This document shows, in pieces, positions 36,651 to 46,362 of a DNA stretch of 64,000 bases. The DNA comes from Paenibacillus sp. FSL R7-0337. Its GTDB lineage: Bacteria > Bacillota > Bacilli > Paenibacillales > Paenibacillaceae. The notes beneath the pieces were generated by a model. It did not search any database. It was not told where the DNA came from and saw nothing but the letters and a program-made list of their open reading frames with translations. Each line of letters opens with the position of its first letter. Within the stretch, counting starts at the first letter, position 1. Made by a program: the position numbers and the translations under genes. The stretch is taken from contig NZ_CP150218.1 of NCBI RefSeq assembly GCF_037969875.1, positions 2,294,001 through 2,358,000 of the forward strand. The letters run 5' to 3'.

Positions 36651-37835
36651 TTAAACCTCTGTCAAAGCACCGACAAATTCCCCGAAAACATCGTTGCCAA
36701 ACAGGATTCCCTGCTTGCTCAGGCGATAGTTGTCCCCGGACTGCTCCAGCAGCCCGGCCTTGAGCATTTTATGCAGCGGCCTTGCAAAAACAGCCTCCAG
36801 CGGCTTACCGAATTGCGAACGGAACGCCTTATCCGATACTCCTTCGCGCATCCGCAGGCCGACCATCATGAAATCCTCCATCGCCTCCTGCTCGGAGATC
36901 TCAAAGCTGTCCAGACGCGGCAGCCCGCTGCGCGAAGCCTCGTTATACGGGTTCACGCCCTTGATATTCATGTGCCGCTGCCGCCCCACATATCCATGCG
37001 CCCCTGCGCCCAGTCCGTAATAATCCTCGTTGCGCCAGTACGTGATATTGTGGCGGCTCTCCAGCCCCGGCTTCGCAAAATTACTAATCTCATACTGTAT
37101 ATACCCTGCGGCCTCCATAGTAGACATCAGCAACAGATACATCGCCAGCTCATCCTCTTCATTCGGCAGCGGAAGCTTGTTCTTGTTGAACAGCGTGTGG
37201 AACAGTGTGTTCTCCTCCACCTTCAGGCTGTAGATGGAATAATGCGGAAGATCCAGCGCCAGCGCCTTGTCGATGCTCTCTCTGAGCATGTCCACTGTCT
37301 GGTTCGGCAGGCCGAACATCAGATCCAGCGACAGGTTATTAAGGCCCACCGCACGGGCATTCTCCAGACTGCGGTATACGTCGTTCACATCATGAATCCG
37401 GCCGATTCCGCTCAGCAGTTCATTCTGGAACGCCTGCACCCCGAAGCTGACACGGTTGACGCCGCCTTCCTTCATGACTCTGAGCTTGTCGATATCGGTT
37501 GTGCCGGGGTTAGCCTCCATCGAGAATTCAATCTGCTCATCCCACTGCGGGAAATGTCTGCGGACCGATTCCAGGAAATAAGCCATCTCATCAGGCCCCA
37601 GTACAGTAGGCGTACCCCCGCCGACAAAAATCGTCTTGATCACACCCGGAGGCGTGTGTTGCACGGTCAGCTCCATCTCACGGTCAAGCGCATGGAGGTA
37701 GTCCATCACCGGCTGGTCCTTCAGCACGTAAGAATTGAAATCACAATAGAAGCATTTATTGGTGCAGAACGGGATGTGAATATATACGGCCTCAGGGGGA
37801 CGGCCATGGTGTGCAGTGCTCGTAGCTGTATTCAT
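36651..37835 (-). CDS. hemW: Radical SAM heme chaperone HemW
   Basis: A 394-residue protein of the coproporphyrinogen-oxidase-like radical SAM family. The CxxxCxxC cluster motif is C24, C28 and C31 (HIPFCTNKCFYCDF), and the extra downstream Cys of true HemN is absent, which favours HemW, a heme-trafficking protein. VGGGTPTVL and FSMEANPGT are family signatures. The ATG at 37835 follows AAAGGAG. It lies between lepA and hrcA as in other Firmicutes. Confidence 0.93.
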   Translation of the reverse strand: MNTATSTAHHGRPPEAVYIHIPFCTNKCFYCDFNSYVLKDQPVMDYLHALDREMELTVQHTPPGVIKTIFVGGGTPTVLGPDEMAYFLESVRRHFPQWDEQIEFSMEANPGTTDIDKLRVMKEGGVNRVSFGVQAFQNELLSGIGRIHDVNDVYRSLENARAVGLNNLSLDLMFGLPNQTVDMLRESIDKALALDLPHYSIYSLKVEENTLFHTLFNKNKLPLPNEEDELAMYLLLMSTMEAAGYIQYEISNFAKPGLESRHNITYWRNEDYYGLGAGAHGYVGRQRHMNIKGVNPYNEASRSGLPRLDSFEISEQEAMEDFMMVGLRMREGVSDKAFRSQFGKPLEAVFARPLHKMLKAGLLEQSGDNYRLSKQGILFGNDVFGEFVGALTEV

Positions 37836-37949
37836 TAGCAGTCTCCTTTGTTCTATTAATATACAGGCCTGCCACAGCACCTGCTGCTGAAAAGCAAGAA
37901 GAAACGGCTGCACCGCCCTGCGTAGGACGGCACCCGTTTCTGCGATAAA

Positions 37950-37970
37950 CCGAAAGCTCCGGAGGAGCTT
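37950..37970 (-). terminator. Weak hairpin after lepA
   Basis: AAGCTCC (37954-37960) pairs with GGAGCTT (37964-37970) around a 3-base loop. The minus-strand tail TTTCGGTTT is a poor T tract, so this may be a pause site rather than a full terminator. Confidence 0.4.
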
Positions 37971-37978
37971 ATATGCTG

Positions 37979-39790
37979 CTACTCAATCTGAAGCACGGCC
38001 ATGAACGCTTCCTGCGGCACCTCGACGCTGCCGACCTGCTTCATGCGCTTCTTGCCTTCCTTCTGCTTCTCCAGCAGCTTCCGCTTACGCGAGATATCGC
38101 CGCCGTAGCATTTGGCTAATACGTTCTTACGCATGGCCTTAACGGTCTCACGCGCAACCACCTTCGTGCCGACGGATGCCTGAATCGGCACCTCGAACAT
38201 CTGGCGCGGGATAATGCCGCGCAGCTTCTCACAGATGACCCGGCCGCGGTTGTAGGCGCGGTCGCGGTGAACGATGAAGGACAGTGCATCGACCTGCTCA
38301 TTGTTCAGCAGGATATCCATCTTCACGAGATTGGACTGGCGGTAACCGGAGATCTCGTAATCGTAGGATGCATAACCCTTCGTGCCGGATTTCAGTTGGT
38401 CGAAGAAGTCGTAGACGATCTCGGATAACGGAATCTCGTACGTAATGGTTACACGGTTGCTGTCCAGATACTCCATGTTGACGAATTCACCGCGTTTGTT
38501 CTGGCACAGCTCCATCACGGTACCCACGAAGTCGTTAGGCACAATAATTCCCGCTTTGACATACGGCTCTTCGATGAAGTCAATCGTCCCGATCTCCGGA
38601 TAGTGCGACGGATTGTCGATCTGGATGGTCTCCCCGTTAGTCAGCTTAATACGGTAAATAACGCTCGGCGCGGTAGTAATCAGTGGCAGATTGAACTCGC
38701 GTTCGATCCGCTCCTGAATAATCTCCATATGCAGCAGTCCCAGGAAGCCGCAGCGGAAGCCAAAGCCGAGGGCGCTGGAGCTCTCCGGCTCGAAGCTCAG
38801 GGAAGCGTCATTCAGCTGCAGCTTCTCCAGCGCTTCACGGAGATCATTATAATCGGAAGTCTCAATAGGATAGAGACCGCAATAGACCATCGGATTAATC
38901 CGGCGGTAGCCCGGCAGCGGTTCAGGCGTCGGATTCTTGGCATCCGTCACCGTATCCCCGACACGTGTGTCGCCTACATGCTTGATTCCGGCCACAATGA
39001 AGCCGACATCGCCGATGTTCAGCTCCGGTACAATGGTCATACGCGGCATAAAGGCTCCGACCTCAATAACCTCAAAGGTTTTGTCGGTGGCCATCATTTT
39101 AATCTTGGAACCGGCACGGATACTGCCGTCCATTACACGGACATAGACGATAACGCCCTTGTACGGGTCATAATGGGAGTCGAAGATCAGCGCCTTAAGC
39201 GGTTCTTCCGAGCTGCCTGTCGGCGCCGGAACCTGCTTCACGACCTGCTCCAGAATCTCCTTGATGCCGATGCCTGCCTTGGCAGAAGCCAGAACAGCTT
39301 CACTGGCATCCAGCCCGATGACATCTTCAATCTCCTGCTTCACGCGTTCGGCGTCAGCATTGGGAAGATCGATTTTGTTGAGCACCGGAAGAATCTCCAG
39401 ATTGTTGTCAAGCGCCAGATACACGTTAGCCAGCGTCTGGGCCTCGATCCCCTGCGCCGCATCCACGACCAGCAGTGCGCCTTCGCAGGCCGCCAGACTG
39501 CGGGATACCTCATAGGTGAAATCGACATGCCCAGGTGTGTCAATCAGATTCAGATAATAATCCTGTCCGTCATCGGCACGGTACGTCAGACGTACGGCCT
39601 GCAGCTTGATGGTGATGCCGCGCTCGCGCTCCAGGTCCATCTGATCCAGAACCTGCTCCTGCATTTCACGCGAAGTGAGCGCACCCGTATACTCCAGAAT
39701 GCGGTCAGCCAGTGTCGATTTGCCATGGTCTATATGTGCAATAATCGAGAAATTGCGAATTTGTTGTTGTCGTTTCTGAACGTCAGTCAT
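37979..39790 (-). CDS. lepA: Elongation factor 4 (LepA)
   Basis: A 603-residue translational GTPase that acts on the ribosome. The G domain shows [14 protein letters not shown] (P-loop), DTPGHVDF (G3) and NKIDLP (G4). EF-G-like domains II, III and V follow, with the LepA-specific C-terminus ([20 protein letters not shown]). Length matches the family. It is encoded between the spoIIP-yqxA pair and hemW, in conserved order. Confidence 0.98.
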   Translation of the reverse strand: MTDVQKRQQQIRNFSIIAHIDHGKSTLADRILEYTGALTSREMQEQVLDQMDLERERGITIKLQAVRLTYRADDGQDYYLNLIDTPGHVDFTYEVSRSLAACEGALLVVDAAQGIEAQTLANVYLALDNNLEILPVLNKIDLPNADAERVKQEIEDVIGLDASEAVLASAKAGIGIKEILEQVVKQVPAPTGSSEEPLKALIFDSHYDPYKGVIVYVRVMDGSIRAGSKIKMMATDKTFEVIEVGAFMPRMTIVPELNIGDVGFIVAGIKHVGDTRVGDTVTDAKNPTPEPLPGYRRINPMVYCGLYPIETSDYNDLREALEKLQLNDASLSFEPESSSALGFGFRCGFLGLLHMEIIQERIEREFNLPLITTAPSVIYRIKLTNGETIQIDNPSHYPEIGTIDFIEEPYVKAGIIVPNDFVGTVMELCQNKRGEFVNMEYLDSNRVTITYEIPLSEIVYDFFDQLKSGTKGYASYDYEISGYRQSNLVKMDILLNNEQVDALSFIVHRDRAYNRGRVICEKLRGIIPRQMFEVPIQASVGTKVVARETVKAMRKNVLAKCYGGDISRKRKLLEKQKEGKKRMKQVGSVEVPQEAFMAVLQIE

Positions 39791-39924
39791 TCCTTACCCC
39801 CACAGACAGCCTAATGTTAATCCACTTATTATAACAGTACGGGCTTCGCCCATCAATCCCGCCAGCCCCCGGAAAAGAAAGAAACCGCCTGGACCCTCTA
39901 CAACCGCAGGCGGAATCCTGCAAA

Positions 39925-39968
39925 AAAACACACAAACGGCTGCGGACTTCCATCATCCGCAGCCGTTT
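39925..39968 (-). terminator. Terminator of the spoIIP-yqxA-like unit
   Basis: A perfect 13-bp stem (AAACGGCTGCGGA with TCCGCAGCCGTTT) is followed on the minus strand by GTGTGTTTTTTT. A second hairpin (CCGCCTG/CAGGCGG, about 39887-39913) lies further downstream. Confidence 0.88.
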
Positions 39969-40015
39969 GTGCCTTAAACCTCATTACAGCCCGGGAAATT
40001 CCGGGCTGCTCCTGC

Positions 40016-40531
40016 TCACTCCTCCGAGGAGTCGAAGAGCGAGACCACCCAGCGGATACCCTTCTGCGAAGCCTGCTGGAGCAGGCCAGCAGTCTTATCG
40101 GCCAGCACATCCACCGTGGGCTTCTGCTCCTCCGGGATCAGAATCTGCTCGGGACTGAGCGCAGAGTAGTCCTTCACCTCCTGCTGCGGAAGGCTGCCTG
40201 TGCCGCCAGCCGTCTGCGCCTGTGTACCTGCAACCTGCTGCTGCATGGGCAGCATGGTGTAAGCGCCCGTTACCGGATCAATTGTCACGGGCACATATAC
40301 ATAAGCCTGGCCGCCCGGGGCCGAGCCGGCAGCCGGAACATGTGCGGTCCCGGCCGTGCCGTTCTGTCCAGCCGGAAGCTGACTCCCAGCCGTGCTGCTC
40401 CCGGCTGGCTTACTCCAGTCCGGCAGTATACCGGAGACTCCCGGACCGCCGCCGCCGAACTGCAGGCCGATCAGCATCCCTACACCCGCCCATATTCCGA
40501 CCATCACCAGCTTTTTACCGAACCGTGTCAT
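40016..40531 (-). CDS. YqxA/DUF3679-like membrane protein
   Basis: A 171-residue protein with one N-terminal membrane segment (KLVMVGIWAGVGMLIGLQFG), then a low-complexity Gly/Ala/Gln/Pro-rich middle and a short helical end. It occupies the position of yqxA between spoIIP and lepA in Bacillus, and the N-terminus fits that family (DUF3679), although the Paenibacillus-type protein is longer. It starts 30 bases after spoIIP, so co-expression during sporulation is likely. The role is unknown. Confidence 0.65.
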   Translation of the reverse strand: MTRFGKKLVMVGIWAGVGMLIGLQFGGGGPGVSGILPDWSKPAGSSTAGSQLPAGQNGTAGTAHVPAAGSAPGGQAYVYVPVTIDPVTGAYTMLPMQQQVAGTQAQTAGGTGSLPQQEVKDYSALSPEQILIPEEQKPTVDVLADKTAGLLQQASQKGIRWVVSLFDSSEE

Positions 40532-40561
40532 AGTCTCCGCTCCTTTTCAGCTATAATCCAT

Positions 40562-41935
40562 TTAGGAACCGGTTGAAGTGTCTGCCCCGGTGACTCCAGA
40601 CTGCGTACTGCCTTGATCTGGCGCAGCCGCCTTCTCAGCATCACGGCTGCTCCAATACACATCAGCAATCGCATCTGCCAGAAGATCCGCCGTCCGCTTC
40701 AGCTCCTCGGCGCTGTTGTCAATTCCGCCTACCTCAATCAGCACACTGTTCGGGGACAACGTCTGGTTATATTCCCCATTATTCCCGTTTCCGGACGATT
40801 TCCCCCATATCCCGCGTGAAATTCCAGGATAATTTTTCTCCAGCAGCTGATGGATTTTATTGGCGAAGGCTTCGTTTTGTTTCCAGTTTTTATTCGCATG
40901 CCCCAATATAAAATATACCTGGGCATAATTTTTTCCGTTAATCACAGCCGTTGTTTTGCCGTGCCGCTGCGAATCGCGGTGGATATCAATCAGCTCACTC
41001 ATCTTCTGATTGGAGGCCATAGCCGATTTCACAGTCATACGTGAATATTTATAAGAGAAGTTCCAGTTGTAGCCTGGCACCTCTGTAGCATAGTCCTCCT
41101 GGGCATGGACCGTTCCGATTCCGCGTTCTTCCAGCCTCTTGGCAATATAGGAGCCTACCAGCATGACATTCTTGGAAGGGACGGCCGAGCTGGGGTTGTC
41201 GCTCTGTGCGCCCAGCAGCGGATTATATGCTTCCCGCGGATGGGAATGATAGACGAGAATACGCTTGACCGAAGTATCTCCCGTGCCGTTCTCGGCATCT
41301 CCGCTTCCGGAGTAACCCTCGTCAGGTTCTGTACCGGACGGGTCCGGAATAGGCGAAGCCTCGGGCTGTACCACGCCTCCCCCCGGATTGTCATGGCCAT
41401 TATCAGCCTCTGTACCGTCCCCTGAATCTGGGAGGGCTCCAGGATCGCCCCCTGCTCCGGGGTTTTCCCCAGTGGCCAGTTCATCGCCCCCCGGATGATA
41501 ATCGGCCGGCGCCCCTGTACTTCCCCCTGAACCTTGCCGCAGCAGGAAAGGATCATCGGCAGCAAGTCCTGGCATCTCACGCGAGACCAGACTCTTCGGA
41601 TCACCAGGATCAACACTGGTCAGCAGCCGGAATACGAACGAGGTCACCTTGTCCCCGGAGAAGGCTGAAGGCTCCTCGCCCTTCGGCAGATGAGGAACCT
41701 CCATGCCCAGCAGCTCCATGAAGAATCCGCTGGAGAGCGAAGCCGCCAGACCTTTCATAGAAGGAATGGGCGAAGAATTCAGCTTCTGCCCGGCCAATCC
41801 GCCGGCTCCAAGCAGCATGAACAACACAAGCGAACCTCCGGCCAGCAGCAGCATCGTCCTTCCCAGCGACAGAATATCCATCAGCCGTCCGCGCAGCCGC
41901 CCTATATTCCATAGCTGAAACCATTTTCTGTTCAT
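40562..41935 (-). CDS. spoIIP: Stage II sporulation protein P
   Basis: A 457-residue membrane-anchored amidase/endopeptidase of the engulfment complex with SpoIID and SpoIIM, which degrades septal peptidoglycan. A membrane segment lies at about 27-48. A long Pro/Gly/Asp-rich linker (about 130-220) follows, then the SpoIIP domain with ILVYHSHPREAYNPLLG, DIHRDSQRHGKT and FILGHANKNW, which hold the zinc-ligand and catalytic residues. It lies just after gpr, as in Bacillus. Confidence 0.95.
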   Translation of the reverse strand: MNRKWFQLWNIGRLRGRLMDILSLGRTMLLLAGGSLVLFMLLGAGGLAGQKLNSSPIPSMKGLAASLSSGFFMELLGMEVPHLPKGEEPSAFSGDKVTSFVFRLLTSVDPGDPKSLVSREMPGLAADDPFLLRQGSGGSTGAPADYHPGGDELATGENPGAGGDPGALPDSGDGTEADNGHDNPGGGVVQPEASPIPDPSGTEPDEGYSGSGDAENGTGDTSVKRILVYHSHPREAYNPLLGAQSDNPSSAVPSKNVMLVGSYIAKRLEERGIGTVHAQEDYATEVPGYNWNFSYKYSRMTVKSAMASNQKMSELIDIHRDSQRHGKTTAVINGKNYAQVYFILGHANKNWKQNEAFANKIHQLLEKNYPGISRGIWGKSSGNGNNGEYNQTLSPNSVLIEVGGIDNSAEELKRTADLLADAIADVYWSSRDAEKAAAPDQGSTQSGVTGADTSTGS

Positions 41936-42075
41936 GATTGTTATGTCCTCCTCTAAGCCCTCTGTAATCTCTCATACTCCAAATCTATGAGCTTAAGGGT
42001 TATGCTAGAACCACAAAATGAGAGATAGCAGGGAGCATAGATAGAGATGTGACACATAAGTTCTTGTAATTTGTA

Positions 42076-42122
42076 CAAAGAGCCCGCAACCAGTTCTGCG
42101 TTATAGCAGGGCGGTGCGGGCT
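42076..42122 (-). terminator. Terminator of gpr
   Basis: AGCCCGCA (42081-42088) pairs with TGCGGGCT (42115-42122), followed on the minus strand by CTTTGT. It implies that spoIIP is transcribed from its own promoter. Confidence 0.65.
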
Positions 42123-42139
42123 AGTTGATAAGTGACAGA

Positions 42140-43150
42140 TCAGTGAGTGTAAGCTCCGACATTACCCGGATCTACCGCTTCATGCAGGGCGGCATTCAGT
42201 CCGCTTGCCACAATGTTCGCGATCTCTTCAATGAATTCATCGATCTCTTTGGGGGTCACAATCAGGTCATGGCCCAGCGGCTCAAGCACTTCTTTCACCA
42301 GGGCTAGACGCTCCTGCTCAGAGATATCGTCAAGGAGACCCATAATCTCCTTGGTATGAGCGCCCCCGTCAGCCATTTGCCCGAAATGGGTCCGCATCAT
42401 CTCCAGCACATTATTGACGATAGTGGAGGCATAGCAGACTGTAGGGACGCCGATGGCGATGCAAGGTACACCGAGCACCTCCTTGGTCAGCCCTCTGCGT
42501 TTGTTCCCGATCCCTGAACCGGGATGAATCCCGATGTCAGCAATCTGGATGGTGGTATTGATTCTCTCCAATGAACGGGAGGCCAGCGCATCAATAGCTA
42601 TAATGACATCCGGGCTGGTGCGGTCCACTATCCCCTGCACAACTTCGCTGGATTCAATCCCTGTCAGGCCGAGCACTCCGGGAGCAATAGCACTGACATT
42701 CCGGTAACCGGGCGAGATCTGGTCGGGCACCAGCTCATAGAACTGGCGGGTAATCAGCGCATTCTCAACGACCAGCGGGCCGAGCGAGTCGGGCGTCACA
42801 TTCCAGTTGCCCAGTCCCACGATAAGGACCTTGGAATCGCGGTCAATCCCGATTTTATCCAGGAAGTGCTCGAATTCCCGGGCAAACACTGTAGAGACCT
42901 TCTGCTGCAGCCCTGTGTCCCCGCCGCGCAGCCCAGGCACCTCCAGGGTCACGTAATTGCCGATTGCCCGTCCAATCGCCTGAGAGCCGGCAAGGTCTGC
43001 TACAGCAAGTCTCGTGACCTTGATGCCGTCCGCTTCTTCCACTTCCTCATTGACACCCGGGATCGGCGTATTGGCGTGCCGCTCTGCCATTTCCTTCGCT
43101 TCCACCGCCAAGTCCGTACGTACCGAATACAGCTGAAGATCCAGTTCCAT
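42140..43150 (-). CDS. gpr: Germination protease (SASP-specific)
   Basis: A 336-residue A25-family protease that degrades small acid-soluble spore proteins at germination. The propeptide region LYSVRTDLAVEAKEMAE is typical. Further signatures are LIVGLGNWNVTPDSLGPLVV, APGVLGLTGIESSEVVQGI and IAIDALASRSLERINTTIQI. The ATG at 43150 has AAAGGAGG 11 bases before it; starts further upstream overlap that site. It is divergent from rpsT. Confidence 0.97.
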   Translation of the reverse strand: MELDLQLYSVRTDLAVEAKEMAERHANTPIPGVNEEVEEADGIKVTRLAVADLAGSQAIGRAIGNYVTLEVPGLRGGDTGLQQKVSTVFAREFEHFLDKIGIDRDSKVLIVGLGNWNVTPDSLGPLVVENALITRQFYELVPDQISPGYRNVSAIAPGVLGLTGIESSEVVQGIVDRTSPDVIIAIDALASRSLERINTTIQIADIGIHPGSGIGNKRRGLTKEVLGVPCIAIGVPTVCYASTIVNNVLEMMRTHFGQMADGGAHTKEIMGLLDDISEQERLALVKEVLEPLGHDLIVTPKEIDEFIEEIANIVASGLNAALHEAVDPGNVGAYTH

Positions 43151-43329
43151 TCTTAGTTCAGCCTCCTTTTGCATATTGCTGATAGTGTGCGAGAGAAGGC
43201 CGCCGTTTATACAAACCACACTGAGGAATTCTAAAGCTTTTTATCTTGCTTTTTACTACCCTTCATGCTAAACTATTTTAAGTTGTGAATCATTTGTTGA
43301 TTTCGAATGTCTTTCAGGAGGTGAATGCA

Positions 43330-43602
43330 ATGCCAAATATCAAATCCGCGGTAAAACGCGTCAAGACGATCGAGAAACGCCGTGCACTGAACGCTTCCCA
43401 GAAGTCCGCGCTTCGTACAGCTGTGAAAACTGCTGATGTAGCAGTGACAGGTACGGAAGTTGAAGTAGCTCAGGCTGCTTTCCAAGCGGCTTCCAAAAAG
43501 CTGGACAAGGCTGTAACTAAAGGCCTGGTTCATAAAAATGCGGCTGCCCGCAAAAAATCCCGCTTGGCGAAGAAATTGAACGCTCTCAAGGCTCAAGCCT
43601 AA
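43330..43602 (+). CDS. rpsT: 30S ribosomal protein S20
   Basis: A 90-residue basic protein that binds 16S rRNA in the small subunit. [20 protein letters not shown] and [18 protein letters not shown] are characteristic. The ATG at 43330 has AGGAGGTGA upstream; a longer frame from 43285 lacks a site. It is monocistronic, on the strand opposite gpr and holA, as in other Firmicutes. Confidence 0.98.
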   Translation: MPNIKSAVKRVKTIEKRRALNASQKSALRTAVKTADVAVTGTEVEVAQAAFQAASKKLDKAVTKGLVHKNAAARKKSRLAKKLNALKAQA

Positions 43603-43635
43603 GCCAAGAGCGACAATCATAACAAGCAATTGAAG

Positions 43636-43672
43636 AACCTGACCGCTATGCTGCATACGGTTAGGTTTTTTT
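43636..43672 (+). terminator. Terminator of rpsT
   Basis: AACCTGACCG pairs with CGGTTAGGTT over 10 base pairs with one G-U, followed by seven T. Confidence 0.9.
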
Positions 43673-43718
43673 ATGTTTGTTAGCTTTATTCATTTGAATT
43701 CCGGCTGTACAATCAAAG

Positions 43719-43760
43719 AGCCTGCCCGCCCGCGTGTATCACGGGATGGACAGGCTTTTT
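43719..43760. terminator. Second hairpin between convergent rpsT and holA
   Basis: AGCCTG...CAGGCT closes an imperfect GC-rich stem, with TTTTT on the plus side and CTTTG on the minus side. It may terminate holA and back up the rpsT terminator. Confidence 0.6.
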
Positions 43761-43787
43761 GATTCGTTCTGTGAGATGCAGCCCTAT

Positions 43788-44807
43788 TCAGGCTCCGAGG
43801 CGCAGCATGAACATCTCCAGCCCCAGCACCTTATCGACCGCCCCCGTCTTCATCTGATAGTCCAGATCCGCCAGAATACTCAGGATCTGCCGCAGCCGCT
43901 GGCTTCCGAACTTATGAGCCTGCTCTCCGGCCAGCTTCACTGCATACGGATGCAGTCCGAGCTGGGAGGCAATCTGTCCCTGCGAATAGCTCAGGGCTGA
44001 CAAATCCTTGACCTGCAGGATGATTCTGAACTGCCGGGCAATCAGCGAAGCGATCTTGATCGGCTCCTCCCGCTGCTTAAGCAGTTCATAGAGCGTATTC
44101 AGCGCCTTGTCCAGGCGCAGATTCGCAATATCCTCCACCAGCGTGAAGATATTCTGCTCGGTCCCCCGGTGGACCAGACTCTCCACTGCTGCCGCATCCA
44201 CCTGCCCGCCAGTACCGGCGAACAGGCACAGCTTGTCCATCTCCGCAGACAGACCCTGGAGTCCGGTTCCGCTGCTTGCAATCAGAACCTCTGCCGTCCC
44301 CGGCGCAAGAGAGCAGCCGCGTTCGCGGAAGCCTTTCTCCACCCAGCGCAGCAGCTCCTCCGCACCCAAGGGATTGAAGGCCAGTACGGTGCCGGAAGCT
44401 TTGATGCTTTTGACGATTTTTTTACGTTCATCCAGCTTATCGCCGTTCACCATAAATACAATCACGCTGAATTCGGCAGGGTGCTGCATATATTCACTTA
44501 GCATCTCCACGTTATGTTCCAGCTTCGCCTTCTCCTTGCCTGCCGTGAACAGAGCCGCATCCCGCACCAGCAGAAGCTTGCGTTCTACCATGAAGGGAAC
44601 CGTCTCCGCCTCTTCGACGACAGCCTGAACCGGAGTTTCGGACAGATCGAACGGGATCACCGCGAAATCGCGGTCTTCTTTGGCTATCAGGTGTTCCTCC
44701 AGCATGGCCGCGAATTCATTCATCCGGAACTTCTCACTGCCGTACAGCAGGTACAGCGGGGAGACCTTTCCTTGCTTGATGTCCTTGGCCGCCGTTTTGG
44801 CATCCAT
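43788..44807 (-). CDS. holA: DNA polymerase III subunit delta
   Basis: A 339-residue clamp-loader subunit that opens the beta sliding clamp. The N-terminal AAA+-like domain begins KQGKVSPLYLLYGSEKFRMN. The middle has PLGAEELLRWVEKGFRERG, and the C-terminal collar has LLKQREEPIKIASLIARQFR and LGLHPYAVKLAGEQAHKFGS. The ATG at 44807 follows a GGAAGTGG-type site. In Bacillus holA is next to comEC; here about 16.7 kb of other genes lie between them. Confidence 0.93.
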   Translation of the reverse strand: MDAKTAAKDIKQGKVSPLYLLYGSEKFRMNEFAAMLEEHLIAKEDRDFAVIPFDLSETPVQAVVEEAETVPFMVERKLLLVRDAALFTAGKEKAKLEHNVEMLSEYMQHPAEFSVIVFMVNGDKLDERKKIVKSIKASGTVLAFNPLGAEELLRWVEKGFRERGCSLAPGTAEVLIASSGTGLQGLSAEMDKLCLFAGTGGQVDAAAVESLVHRGTEQNIFTLVEDIANLRLDKALNTLYELLKQREEPIKIASLIARQFRIILQVKDLSALSYSQGQIASQLGLHPYAVKLAGEQAHKFGSQRLRQILSILADLDYQMKTGAVDKVLGLEMFMLRLGA

Positions 44808-44916
44808 CCTGCCACTTCCTTTTTTATTTTCTCGAGTGATGCATTCGTACATTTTATCAAAAAAACAGCTCAAAACATAGGCATCTATATCAAAGTATTC
44901 TGCCCAGGAACGCAAG

Positions 44917-44962
44917 CAAAAACGGAGCAGCCTTGGCAGCCAGGGCCAAAGTTACTCCGTTT
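44917..44962 (-). terminator. Terminator of the SigW-like operon
   Basis: AAACGGAG (44920-44927) pairs with CTCCGTTT (44955-44962), followed on the minus strand by TTTGCTTGC. It sits about 140 bases past the anti-sigma stop; the rest of 44808-45102 shows no gene. Confidence 0.65.
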
Positions 44963-45102
44963 CAGCGGCGCATCTATATAAACGACGGAGGGAGCAGCTC
45001 TAGAAACTCTCCCGGCCGCCGGTCATACCGATGATACTCGCAAAGCCTGTAATTCATGTCCTCTTGCCTTAGCATATTCCGCAGGCTAGAAGAACGTTCC
45101 GG

Positions 45103-46362
45103 TTATTTATCGGACGTTGCCGCGTCCGGAGTGATAGCCGGGCTGGGAACCGATGAGGCAGAAGCCGCAGAAGAAGCGGTAGGCGCTGGAGAGATGGCAG
45201 GTGCCGGAGAAGCGGATGGAGCAGGTGTTGCGCTCTCTGCCGGAACCGTATATACCTTCGTCGTCTGCGTACCGTCCTCAAGCTGTAGCACATAAGTGAA
45301 CTGGGTGCCATCTTCCGACCACACACCGGAGACCCAGTTCCCCTCCAATGGAAGCGAAGCCAGCGCTGCCCGTTGTTGCTCTTCTCCCTCTGCGGTTACG
45401 CTGTAGATTAACACATGCTGGCCAGTCAGCTCAGCCATATGCTGCCCGTCCGGCGAAGTCCACGAGGAATCCGCAGCCATCAGCGTCATGGCTCCTGACT
45501 CTGCCGGAGCTGGAGTCGGTGCCGTCCGTGCATCCGCCGCAGCCGGATTATCGTCCACCACACTCTGTTGTGTCGGTGTACTCGATTTCATGCTCTGGGT
45601 ATCTGCTGACCGGCTATCCGCTTTCTTGGTGCTCTTGGGGCGGTCCGCCGGAGGCGCAGTAGCGGTGCGTTTGCTGGGCGGAGCTTCGCTTACCTCAGGC
45701 TCCGTGCCTGTATCCGAACCGCCGCCAGCTGCGGCCGGTTGATCCGCACGCTCACTGGGAGCAGGAGATGCAGATTTCAAATTATTGTCTGCCGTTTCAC
45801 TCGGCGCGGTCTGCTCCATTGACCGGAGCTCACTGCCGCTGTCGCTGTTATTCTGTCCGTCTGCCAGTGGGGCGTCCGCACTGTTCTCTGTGCTCATGCT
45901 GGAGTTCGCCGCCCCGCCGCTCATTAAATTGGAGGCCATATCCATGTCCGCTCCCGGCAGACTCTTCGGCATATTGAATACGGCGATGAGCAGAATTACA
46001 GCTGCAGCTGCCGCACCAATGCCTGTCCGCGCAGCCAGTGAAGGGCCCTTGGACTTCTTGCCCCGGGTATTAGAACGGGAGAAGGGAACAACCTTCGGAT
46101 CTTCCGGCTCCATAACCGCAGGCGCTTCCGGGACACCTCGGTCCAGTTGTTCAAGCTGAGGCAGGATAGAGTCAACCAGACTGAAGGGGGGCTTCACATC
46201 CGGAAGCTGCTCCAGCTGCTCGGAGAGCAGTGTCAGCCGGTCCAAGACTTCCGCGCAGGAAGGACAATCGTCGATATGACGGAACATTTCAAGCATTTCT
46301 TCCTGACTGAGATCATGATCTAAATAGCGGTGCATCCATTCCATCACCTCCGCGCATTTCAT
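45103..46362 (-). CDS. Zinc-finger anti-sigma factor (RsiW-like)
   Basis: A 419-residue single-pass membrane protein. The N-terminal ZAS domain holds the H-x3-C-x2-C motif (FRHIDDCPSCAEVL), which binds the sigma factor. A membrane segment lies at about 133-151 (GIGAAAAAVILLIAVFNM). The outer part is a long low-complexity Ser/Ala/Pro/Thr linker, a beta-propeller-like piece (WTSPDGQHMAELTGQHVLIY, WSEDGTQFTYVLQ) and an Ala/Pro/Ser tail. The gene overlaps the sigma gene by 4 bases. Release is expected through regulated proteolysis. Confidence 0.88.
   Translation of the reverse strand: MKCAEVMEWMHRYLDHDLSQEEMLEMFRHIDDCPSCAEVLDRLTLLSEQLEQLPDVKPPFSLVDSILPQLEQLDRGVPEAPAVMEPEDPKVVPFSRSNTRGKKSKGPSLAARTGIGAAAAAVILLIAVFNMPKSLPGADMDMASNLMSGGAANSSMSTENSADAPLADGQNNSDSGSELRSMEQTAPSETADNNLKSASPAPSERADQPAAAGGGSDTGTEPEVSEAPPSKRTATAPPADRPKSTKKADSRSADTQSMKSSTPTQQSVVDDNPAAADARTAPTPAPAESGAMTLMAADSSWTSPDGQHMAELTGQHVLIYSVTAEGEEQQRAALASLPLEGNWVSGVWSEDGTQFTYVLQLEDGTQTTKVYTVPAESATPAPSASPAPAISPAPTASSAASASSVPSPAITPDAATSDK

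Noticed and set aside
36621..37838. 405-codon plus-strand open frame opposite hemW
   Set aside because: It is antisense to the clear radical SAM gene and has shadow-like composition.
38603..39814. 403-codon plus-strand open frame opposite lepA
   Set aside because: It is antisense to lepA, with no domain and no start signal.
45001..45102. A possible small gene (for example a yqzM-like gene expected near holA)
   Set aside because: No frame with a ribosome binding site and recognisable sequence was found between holA and the anti-sigma gene.
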